The translations under genes were made by a program, and so were the position numbers. From Luidia sarsii (Eukaryota; Echinodermata; Asteroidea; Paxillosida; Luidiidae), in contig OX465107.1 of NCBI GenBank assembly GCA_949987565.1, forward strand, positions 7,066,851 to 7,130,850: DNA of 64,000 nt, given 5' to 3'. Of this stretch, positions 24,001-36,000 are shown in pieces; position 1 is the stretch's first letter, and the number at the start of each line of letters is the position of its first letter. Under the pieces are notes generated by a model that was not told the origin of the DNA, searched no databases, and worked only from the letters and a program-made list of their open reading frames with translations.

Positions 24001-27000
24001 TCCAGCAGGATCGTCTCCCGCCGGCGCTTGTGCCGGCGCTCGCTGCGCGGCATCGGCTTGACGATCAGGTCGGCGAAGCTGCTGACCTCCTCGCCGTTGG
24101 GGTTGGTGGCCCGGCACTCCAGCTCGGCCGTGTCGTCCCGGCCCACGTTGTGGATGGTCAGGGAGCAGTGGCCGAGGTCGTCGTAATGCAGGGTGTAGCG
24201 CTCGCCCGGGTGGATCTCGATGCCGTCGCTGAACCACTTGATGCGGGGCATGGGCCGGCCCGTCACGCGGGCGTCAAACTTGGCCGTGCTGCCCTCCAGC
24301 ACCTCAATGTCCAGCAGCTCGTTCATGAAGCGCGGCGGCTTGCGGGTCCGGATGATGCGGTCCGACCGCTCTGAGAAGGAGACCTCAGAGGGCGGCTCTG
24401 TGTCGCTCTCCACGACCGTGGTGGTGGTGGTGGTGGTCTTCTTGACACGCCGGATGACCTCAGCCTGGGAGGTTTCATCTTCCTGGGTGATGGACGGCCC
24501 TGGGTCAGGGAAATTTCAAAGAATAAGAAGGGAGGTGTCAAAAATCCAATCACCATCAGTGCAACGCATCGTATGTGTTTCCGTATAATTTTGGCCTCTT
24601 TTGTCTAAAATAATGAGCTTGCATTTTGAATACTTCATCTTCAAACTGTAATACAATTTTTGTTATACATTATTCACACGTATTTCTCAGCATCCACTTG
24701 TGTGATCCTCGAACTGCTGTACCCAGGTTTACAACAATTGGTGGTTTGCATCTAAACAAAAACTGGGGCATGATGATGAAGATGATGAAGATATATATAG
24801 CAGTTACTGTTTTAATGCTTCTGACTGATGCCCCCACCCGAACAAAGACTAGTTGACTGTTTGAAGGGTCACCCTCTAAGGGATGGATGACTCAGATGGC
24901 AAAGGCACTGGTCAAAGTTTTCTTTACCATTTTTCACAAAAATATTTCAAAATTTTAAATCAGTTTTTTCTCTATTTGTTTGACAACATGCAAGGTGGTG
25001 CTCGTCCCCCTCCTAGACATTAACCACTTCGCGCCGCGGGGTTTTTCAGCGCCGATGACCGCCATACGGGGGTTTTTGAACAATGCATCATTTTCAAATC
25101 TCGCTAAAACAATCGGAACAATATATTTATGTGAAATAAATTGATTAGAGTATACTATGGGTACAAGAGAGTAAAATCTGGCACAATTCGGACGTCGTTG
25201 TGGCTTTTGTCAAGAGATTATCCGTTCAAAAAAGGGCCCTTTGTGCATCGTCAATGGACCGTAACGGACGTGTGTGTGTGCGTGCGTGTACGCTGCTGAC
25301 AATCCCTGACCGCAGACTCCAGCCTCCACTCCAGGCAGTCAAATCTTTGAGATGGTCGGCCACAAACGAGCGTACAGATTACGGTAAAGAATGTGGGGGG
25401 GAATTCCAATGCCAGACCGACGACCGTTGGGCTGTGTGGCATGCAAAGACAATGTCCCCCGCGTGCTTTCAGCTGCAGCGCGGCATCCCTCGATCCTCCA
25501 CAGTAAAAGTCCCACAATTGCACAATTACTGCTGCTAATCTTGCAATTCATGTGGCAACTTGTGTCAAAAAGGGTCTTTGTACTGATTCATATTGCTTTG
25601 TTCTAAGCTGAAAAGAGTCTTTGTTTAGAATGTGGACAATAGTGGTGCCCGGATTCGGAGCACCCCGTTGCAAAGGCAATCCAATTGACCTCCGGATTCG
25701 GAGGTCCCGGCGCGAAGTGGTTAAGGCCATGTGAATGAACAGCTTCTCCCAGCTCAAAAAGGGCAGCACCCCTATGGTGATCAATACACTGATCCAGTAG
25801 GCCACGCTCGCCATAGCAACGGCCAAGCAACCGCACACATGCACACAATGTTTCACGATCGCCCACACTCCGTGCGCGTCCACTGCATGCCCGCAACCAC
25901 TGAAAGCACTTCCGTTGTACTTTGGTTTTGGAAAAGGCCAAAAATGTACGTTTACTCTCTTGCCAGGGTATCGAGAATCAGAATTACAATGAAAATATGA
26001 ACACCGCTTGACCATGGTAAAGGATAAAACTCGGGTTTGCAAAGGAATTGCCTGCTATGTACGAAACAAAAGTAAACACAACGAAAAGTGTGTAGTAAAG
26101 AATACAAAAATTATAACGTTATGTTGGAAAAAAAGGCGGCAATTTGTTGGACCTTAAATCGTGCATTGTGATTGATCAATTTGTCAAGGGGCATGGCCTA
26201 CTGGATCGGTGTAATGATCATATGCCCAGTCCACATCACATCGACCACTAAACTCACCTCCGACGGTGATTCGGCAAGTGCAGGAGGACGTGCCGTGAGG
26301 GTTCTCGGCGCGGCAGGTGTACTCGCCAGAGTCCTGCGGGTTGGCCTGACTGATGACCAAGCTGACCCGGTTGCCGTTTATCAGGTACTGGCAGTCCTGC
26401 GAGTCGGGCACCACCTGCTCGTCCTTGAACCAGGTGATGCTCGGGAAGGGGTGGCCGGTGATGACGCACTCGATCTGGATGGTGCCGCCCTCGTGGACGG
26501 CCACGTCGTTCAGGAGCCGCCGGAAGTGCGGGGCCTCGGGCGCCACGGCCTGGTAGCCGCCAAAGCCGACTCCGCCGCCGCCGCCGCTGATGGAGAGAGT
26601 GATGTTGATGGGCTGCACGGGGTAGGTCCCGGGCTCCACCATGTAGCGACGGCGAGACTCCGGCTCCATGGTGACCATGGGCTGGCGGGTGGACTGGATG
26701 ATCATGGGCTGGATGTCCACGTAGCTCTCCGAGCCGTCGTCCGTCACCGTCTCCGTCACCGTCCGGGTGGTGGTCGTCTTCGTGGTGGTCTTGCGGCTGA
26801 GCGAGCGCACGTCCTCGTCCTCCGAGGCCTCGCTGGTCACGTTGATGTTGATTGGGCGGCGGGCATACGAGATGCGGGGGCTCTGATCGCCAATGACCAC
26901 ACCACCGCCGCCGGGGGCTTGGTCCACGCCGATGCAGATGCGCATCTCGCGCCGGCCCTCACTGATGTCACTGTCCAGTATGGGCTCCACTGAAGGAAGA

Positions 27001-30000
27001 CAAATCGACTCAACTTGATTAACCACCTGTATATTTCTCCCCCACCTAGTGTGGTCAGAGCCTACTACTGATACCTACCCAGATTACCATACAAGTTGCA
27101 TATTTCCCTACTCCCACTATGCCATTCACTAAATTTGCAATCGACTAGAAGTGCGCCCTCATCTCCCATGATGCCTAGCAGCACAGCCGCCATGATCTTC
27201 CTATTTTTCCTTAGCGCCATTATCAACAGATGTATTTCTTGCATTTGCCTGATCGACAGGTCATGAGTTTTGATTCCAATAATCATCATAATAATCGTCC
27301 TCGTCCACAACCTCATTCTCCTCCCCAACATCCTCCTCCTCATAGATATATAATACAATTCAGTCAAGTGGTTACAACGTCTGCACTAGAAAACAGGAGT
27401 CACGGGTTCAAATCATTCCCGAGCTGTGTATTTTTTTCAGCAGGCAATCGGGCAAAGCACTGAGAACACAGCGCTTGTTACATCGAGTAAGGCAAACCCT
27501 TATTGAATCCTGCTCAACATCCTCATCCTCCTCAACCTCATTCTCATCACAATCTTCCTCCTCTCTATCCTCCTCAACCTGATCCTCCTCCAGCTCAACC
27601 TCGTTTCCCCTCCTCGTCATTATCCTCCTCCCCCCAACCCCCTCATTAATCTCATTCTCCTTCTTATCATTGATCCTCCTGCTCCCCGGCCTCTTTCTCC
27701 TCCTCCTACTCCTCCGTTTAGTTCCCTCCTCACCTCGGACATTCAGTGTGGCAATGCAAGTGGACTCGCCGGCAGGGTTGGAGGCCCTGACCATGTAGTC
27801 CCCTTCGTCGTTGGTCCTGACATTGCGAATCTCCAGCACGTTCCTGCCGGTCTCAGACACCCTAATTACGATGCGGTTGCCTGACCGTAACTCCTTCCCA
27901 CTCTGTTGAAAAAAAAGAAGAGGGTACAGTAGGTGTAAAGAAAGCCGCGTCAGCCTAACCGAAAACAACTTAAGGACAACACTAACAAGTTGGGAAGAGT
28001 GCATGAGCTTTCGCAGCAACAACTGTAGTTCAAAGTGGAAAGTTTGCCACCATCTCTTTCCAGATTGAGTATGGCTCTGTGAAAAGCTGGTAACACAACA
28101 TTTTGGACAGTGTGTAGGCATGCCTGCTTACTCTCCCCATTGTCAGGAGTGTGTACCGGTACTCTGGTGACGGGCAGAGCACACACTGCCAGAAAAGTAC
28201 ATGTAGAGTTGCCGGCTCTTGACAGAGCCATACTCAATCTCGAAAGAGATGACTTACATGGTGTCACCTCATGGGTGTCACTTTCCACATGCAAACAATG
28301 CTTCCACCATGCAAATCCTCAAATCTTATCTACCAACTATTTCATAAGGTGCATCTGATGAAGTACTTGTTACTACAAAAGTATTTGACAAAGTACAGAG
28401 ATTGGGGGGGGGGGGGTGGTCAAAATCCTATGGTGATAGCACACTATCACCAGACGTTGATCGTTTTCAGCCGCGCTGAATATGATCAATGAACTGCCAC
28501 GCCCGTGGCCTGTGCACTCTACCTTGACACTCTTACATAATGAGCTAAAATCATGCGGTCTTAGTTGCTTGCGATAGAAAATATGACCCGGCACAGCGAC
28601 ATGAGAAATATCCCACCAAAACACTTTTCGAGTAAACAACGCCTGAAGTCAAAGTATCTTCTCAATTCGATTTAAAAAAAATAAAAAATAAAAAAAAATT
28701 GTATTTTCGGAAAGAAATCCGTCTCTAAATGTTGAAAAAACGAGAATTTCAGGGGAGTGTTTGTGTACTGTTTTCATGAAAATGTAAAGTTCCTGCCTTT
28801 TTTAATGGCCGCTTTCGAGGAGTTGAATGGCGCTGCTATATTGTGTCTGGTACCAAATGAACGAGCGAAGTCCCCTTGTACTGTTTACAACAAAGTTCAC
28901 ACGGACTAATTTGGATATCATTTGAAAGCTAATGGTATACTCTTTCACATCATTAGAAAATCTCAAAATCTCAAAAGTGGGGGTTATTCCTCATTATGCT
29001 GTGCCAGGTCACAAATGTCTTCAAGAGTCACCACCCGATATTGCCCAGGCCTACCTTGTACCACCTGACGGTGGGGCGGGGTCGGCCGCCCACGTGGCAC
29101 TCGAAGCGGGCCGTGCCGCCCTGCCTGATCTCCTGGCTCTGCAGGCGGCTGCTGAAGGCCGGCGGGGTGGCCCGCTGCTGGGCCGTGCGCCTGCCGCCGC
29201 CGCTGCCGGGCCGCAGGTGGATCTCAAAGTCCGAGGAGTAGCCCTGGGGCGCCATGGTGAAGGAGGAGCGCAGCGGCTGCTCCGTGTCGCTCTGCACCAG
29301 CCTGCTGGGAGCTGTGGGGGACGGGAATCGCCAATGGGTCAAGGACAGTGTGCAAACTAAATGTAGTTCTGTTAGGCAGTAAGACTAGGGGCCAATTTTT
29401 ATAGAGCCGCTTAAAGCCCCTACACAACATTGGTCGAGGTCAAAGAATAGCATCCATACGTTGACTGATCCAACATATGCATGAAATAGCACACCTATGA
29501 AAATTTCAGCTCAATCCGCCAACCGAGTCTCTAGAAAATTGTGAAAAACGCTTCATTTGTTTCACGAAAATGCAGCATTGAACGCCGTACTGTTCCAAAA
29601 AATAATTTAGATCTCGGTGAAACGTAAACTATTTTTTTCACTCATTTCTCCCAAAATACAAAATTTTAGGGAGAAATATTTCAACGACTGGTTTCTACTA
29701 TAACTATCTTCAAACTGTATAAGTTTCATGTAAATCTGTGAACATTTCTGTTTTTCGATCTTACCAATGTTGTATAGGGGCTTTGAGTGGCAACATTTGC
29801 TTCAGCAGAAACGGTAACCATACATAGGATCACCATGCCAACATAGACTTCAATATTCATTCATGCTAAGTAAAGAAGAGTGGAATACAAGTCAAAGGCA
29901 AAGACGATTGACATCACATCGAAGTGGGTTTTGAAATTCTGTTTACATAAGGAAGACTTTTCCTGGTTAGCAGGGGCCAATTTCATAGTGCCGCTTAAGC

Positions 30001-33000
30001 GCCAAAATGTGCTTAAGCGCAAAAACTCATGAGCCACAGGATCCCCTTGCCAACCCAAACTTCACTTTTGTTTCACGCTAAGTAAAGAAGAGTGGAATAC
30101 AAGTCAGAAGCAATGGACAACACATTGCAGGGCAGCTTGTAATCCTGCAATACACGAGGAAGACTTTTCCTGCTTAGCAGATTTTCACGCTTAAGCGGCT
30201 CTATGAAATTGGGCCCAGATTGTCAAGCTTAAGTGGCTCTATGATATTGGACCCAGGTGTGGTGGTGCCCTTCCCCACCATTTATCTCACGAGCCTCTCT
30301 TATGCCACACTAACTCCCTATCATGTTTTTCCTGGGTGTTCTGTATAACCGAACTGTTTTTCATGCGTACAGTATGAGCAGTAGCATGAAACGAAGCTTC
30401 AGTCAATCTCGAAATTGAATCAAATTTCACACAGGCTCAGTTGTGAGTCGGTCAAAGGAGGTGCACACCATCTTATTCCCCATATGTTTGGTCTCATTAC
30501 ATCATACATGTATGTAAAAAAAAATGTAATTCAGGTATTCATTTCAGTTCTAGTTATTGACTTGTAGACAGACAATAATGCTCTTAGAAAGAGCCGTATT
30601 AAATGCCTAATACATGTTATGTACTATTATTATTTCTATTATTCACGGCAAATTAACCACTTGGCACCTGGCCATTTTCCAGCGCCTATGACCGCCACAC
30701 GTTCTATTTCTTTTGATGTGCCATTTTCTAAAAGCATTCTCGTACGAGCGAGTCAAACCTGGCACAATGGGACGTCTCAGTGGCTTTTGGCCCGCTGCAT
30801 ATTGTTTTTCAGACAATAGTGGTGCCCCAAATTACAAGGGCCCTGCAAAAACATGTAGCAAAATGGAACGGAATGAGATGAACTACCTTCAATGATGAGC
30901 TTGGCAGTGCAGGAGGCCAGGCCTGCTGGGTTCTCGGCCTTGCAGGTGATCTTGCCGTGGTCCTCCGGCTGCACCCTGTGGAAGGTCAGCGTGCTGGTGC
31001 CGTCGTCCCGGACGACCACGTCCACCAGGCCCGGCCGGCTGTGCAGCTCCTGCCCGTTGCGGAACCACTGGATCTCCGGCGCCGGCGTGCCGACCACGGC
31101 CACGTCGAAGCGGGCCGGCCCGCCCCGGGGCGCCCGGCAGTGGTTGACGAAGCGGGTGAAGGTCGGGGGGGCCCGGGCGTCGGCCGGCCGGTAGACCGGG
31201 GCCGGCGGCGGCGCCCGCTGCTGGAGCAGCACCTGCTGGCTGCGGGCTATCGCCGGCAGCGGCTGGGTCTCCTGGGCTCCCGCCTTCTTGGTGGTGGTGG
31301 TGGTGGTGGTGGTGGTCTTCTTCACCGAGCGGCCAGCAAACGGCTTGGCCTCTTCCGTCGCTCTCACTGTCGTCGTGATTGCCTTCTCCCCAGCCGCCGA
31401 CTGCATGAAATCACACAGAAAGGGCGAATGAAAGTCGTGTTGGGGCGAATAATCCAGATGTACTAATAGATTCTAAACACTATCTGGGGTCCATTGAAGG
31501 AGAAGACGGATTTCTGTGATCCGTCACAAACCCATTTTCGGTCATCTGTGCCAGTGAAACAGCTTGTAACAGTCCTGCTGAGCTCTATTTATCTGGCCCT
31601 CCTAATCTTATTGAGTGGCAATTTGTAAATGTGATGAGCCGTGCGGAAATGAGCCACATTGTGTCAAAATCGTGAACATGGATGTATACCACAAAACCTT
31701 CTATCTTAAGTTTGGATCAAAAATCAAGTTTCCAATCAGCAAACTGATGAAGCAGTTGATGCCAAAATCAGAAAATTAACTCATTGTTACTTATGGCTCA
31801 CTGATTATTGTGTCACATTCTTTCCTTCTTTCTGCTGTTCTTAAATCACTTTATTTTTGAGCCTTGGCTATTTTATTACACAGTTTTGGTGCAAAATAAA
31901 AATCCCTCTTACTATCGTTGTCAATTACCTGCAGTGGCTGGGAGGGTTGCGAAGGCTCCGAGGGCTGAGAGGGGGAGGACTCGTGGGTGGAGGTCCCGCT
32001 CAGAACCGCCTGCTGCTGGGCCCGGTCCGGCTCGGCCGCTGCCGCCGCCGCCGTCGTGGGCCGATGCAGGATGGGCACGGCGTGGACGTGCGGCTTGCGC
32101 ACCTCCCGCTTGACGGGCAGCGGGAAGGCCACCTTGCCGTCGTACGGCAGGAGCTCGTCAATGTCCTCGTCCGTGTCCTCCGAGGTGTCCAGGCCCTGTT
32201 CGGCGCTGTAGGCGCCGCTGACGTCGCCGCCGTACGACTCGCTGAAGCTCAGCGGGCAGATGCCCTCGGGGGCGCCCGCTGCAAAAATGAAGACGAAGAT
32301 GAAGATGAAGACCTCCTTCCTCAAAGGGCCATCCTTAACGCTAGCACTTAGACCAACTTATTGAAATGCCTACAAAGACAATCCTAAATACGTATATGGT
32401 TATTCTTGAACTTCTAGAAATATATTTTCAAATACCGAGATAGACATTCTTGAATAAACACCTAGAAAGACGTTGAAACATTCAAAAGCATTTAGACGCA
32501 CAACTACATAGACGTTTCTAAACATCTAAAGTACACATTTCTAAACACCCAAAAGACATCCTTAAGAACCCAGAACAATATTCTTAAATATCTAAACAGA
32601 CATTCTCAAACACCTTCAGAAAACCCCACCTACACAGACATTCCTGAACGATCTCACGTGGCATTCTAATTGCTCTTATTTGTTTAAAGGATGCAATGTT
32701 AATGCTGCTAGATGGCAAGACACGGCAACAACACACTATCAAGATCTTTGAAATAATTAAACTACTTTAGTATTTAATCCATGCATTGAAGAGTTAAAAG
32801 CAAACTAGGAAGTGAAAAAAATAATCAGATAATAATTAGAAAAATCATGAGATAAATAATTTGAGACATAGTTTGGTAGTAAGTCTGCATATAATTAAAA
32901 AAAAAATCAAATCAATTTGATTTGTCAAAACAAACTTACACATGAAAGTGTGCAAAATTACTTACTGAAGTGCACATATTAAATGGGAAAATATGAGTGA

Positions 33001-36000
33001 ATCAAAATTATTAGACAGCTTTGCAAAGTACTAAGGCTATCTGATCTGTATATCAAATTGTTTTGCATTGCATCTTAGAGTTATACCTACAGTAATTGAA
33101 TCTTCCAATGGGAAGAAAAAATAAACAATTGCTGTAGATAAGCATATCTCTACAAATAAGCAAAATCATTTTTTTTCTAGAAAGGTGCAGTCATGCCATT
33201 GAGGTATTAGTTTTTCTTGTAACTGACCTAAGACAAGGCGAAGGATTTTACTTACACACTTGTTATCCTGCGGGAAGGGCGTAGGGGAGCATGAAGGATT
33301 GTCAAACGAGGTTAGCAAAAAAATGGTCAAATCGGGCTACGTAGCACAATGCCGAACGCACGCACAAGGCACAAGGCTGGCTAGTGAAGACGACCATGCA
33401 GGACGACACACTACCACAGACAGGGGCATAAAACGGCATGCGCATGCTTAGGGGGTTCCAAATCGGCTGGTGCCCTTTTTGTTTCCCCCTACACACTTTC
33501 CGTCCATTTCTCTGTCGGAAGTACATGTACATGCGATTTTGTGCTCATTCGGATAAGCATCGGAGGCAAATTCTGCTCAGGAAGCATTTTTTTTGTCCGG
33601 ACCCACACGACTCTTGCCTGATCTGCTCTCAAATCGGAATGAACGTTACAGACTCGGATGTGCGTCCAGCACGAGACAAATTTAAAAAGATGCTCCCACT
33701 GGCCTGATCTCATCAGCCATTCCACTGTTGGCCCAGACATCTTTATGTGTACCGTCTGCGTACTTTGGTCGATATTCTTTTATTCTCTTTCAACAACAAA
33801 GTCCGACAGACAGAATGGGCCTCAATTTCATTTGAAAAATAAACAAACAAAAACCATGCCTCTGAAAACATACTCTTCTACATGCAAGCAAACTATTAAC
33901 AACACAAGAGACTAATGGTTTACTAATTTTTTTTTCTTAAAAAAAGCAAAACAAAATACATGTAGCTAAAGAAATCAAGTTGCTCTGGACACGAACAGAT
34001 GACAAAACAGCACAGGGAATGGCGGGTGTTGGTTTATTGTTTGTTAGAGGGATTGGGGGAAATCGATGGTGGAGCTGAATCCACTAATGGCCCAGGAGCC
34101 CTTAAAGGCCACTAAAACATAGCTTCAGGCAACCTAAAACTGTGGGATTACTGGCCAGCCACTGGTAAACATGGAAGAATATGCTGTGCCATTCGGGGTT
34201 CTGGGCCACCCCCTCAAACAAACAAAACACACTTTGTATAGCCTGAAACTTGGTCTGGTGCCCCAGCTTGCCTAATGGGAAAATGTATGGCCAGCTGGCT
34301 TGGAATGGGCTCTCACCTCTCAGACTACCCACTCTTATCTCAATCGGGACAATTTTGACTTGCTTCATAGGATATATTCACGGGCAAGTCTCTCACAGAT
34401 TGTCTCTGGAATATTTGGTTACGGAAATCCTTGAGGTCTTGAGCAAAAGCAAGTCTCTCAAATGACCCCACTCTTACTCCGGCATATTACTTTTAAATCT
34501 ATAAATGACAGGACAAGCACAAAATGATAAAGCTAGTCTCACACAACGAAAAAACAAAGCTTTTTCTTCATGCCAAGGCATTCAATACTTCTTTGAAGGT
34601 TTCACATACAGATAATATTTTTGTAGGCTAAACATACAAATGGTACACAGGTCAGAAATTTGAGTCAAAACACATTGAATGAGAACACATCCTTTAAGCT
34701 TTTCTACTCACTTGTTCATCATCATTGATTTATCACCATGCACACATGGGGCACTGTACTGGTGTCATCCTGCACATCATATTGTGCACAAGTTTTATGG
34801 AGGGTACCAGTGAAGAGATAATGTGTAGCTCTGGGGAACCGGTGACACCAAATCCATAGGATTTTGTGCACAAAAGTGTGTGCACTGGTCTGTGTCAGGT
34901 AGCAGTGAAGATATACTGCACATCTCTGAGCAAATGGTGAAACTTAATTCATAGAATGTTGTGTACTGGTGAAAAGATACTGTGTAGCTCTAGGGAACTG
35001 GTGACACCAAATCCATAAGATTTAGTGCACAAAATTGTGTGCACAGGTCTATGGCAGCATGGCAAGTAGCAGAAGATATACTGCACAGCTCTGGGCAACC
35101 AATGAAACTTAATCCTTATAATGTTGTGTACAGTTTTATAGTGGGTACCGGTGAAGAGATACTGTGTAGCTCTAGGGAACCAGTGACACCAAATCCATAA
35201 GATTTTGTGCACAAAACTGTATGCACAGGTCTATGACAGGTAGCAGAAGATATACTGCACAGCTCAGGGCAACCAGTGAAACCTAATACATAGAATTTTG
35301 TGTACAGTTTTATGTTGGGTACCAGCAAAGAGATACATGTACTGTGTATAGCTCTAGGGAACCAGTGACACCAAATCCATTGGATTTTGTGCACAAAATT
35401 GTGTGCACAGGTTTATGGCAGGTAGCAGTGAAGAGAAACTGCACAGCTCTGGGCAACCAGTGAAATTTATAGTGAAACTAGTGAAACTCCATATAATTTT
35501 GTGTACGGTTTTATGGTGGGTGTCGGTGAAGAGATATTTTTATCTAGAGAACTGAAGACACCATATCCATAGAATTTTGTGCACAATTAAATGAAGCAGA
35601 ATGCCACCAGTTCAATGGCCCGTGAGTAGAATGCACATGCAGTCACTATTCAACAAAATTATGCATTCACATCCACTCATTGCCACATCAAGACTCTCTC
35701 TACTTTTCTTCCTCCATCACTCTCATCAAATTGAGGCTCTACTGTAGCAGATGTTCAGGACAGATCAGCCCCGGATGTGCCACAAAGGTCCCAAGTCTGT
35801 CCAAAAAGTCAGTCTCAAAGCGAAGGGGGAGGGGGAGAGGGGAGGGGATCCCTTTCCATAGGCAAACAACGATTTGTATTCTGACATGGGCTGTGGTGGT
35901 ACTGAAAGACTTGTGTCCGAGGAGAAAATACAAACCAGGTTCCAAAGCACAAGGACCTTCCCTTGACTGCACTAGCTACCATCAAACAAACAGCAATATC

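Larger units (their letters stand above)
29312..30886 (-). other. Intron 23, filled with nested DNA elements
   Basis: 1,575 bp. Positions 29388-30254 are an element interrupted by two others, and 30653-30840 is a TTAA-element relic. The remaining 30255-30650 is unique-looking and non-coding. Confidence 0.75.

Noticed and set aside
22893..24374. 493-codon plus-strand frame opposite the 7.6-kb exon
   Set aside because: Exact antisense of Ig-coding sequence. The minus frame has domain content and splice borders; the plus frame has only low-complexity Arg/Leu/Gly bias.
25548..26042. 164-codon minus frame in intron 26
   Set aside because: Largely inside the TTAA-flanked element and its flank; no domain, no splice fit, not transposase-like.
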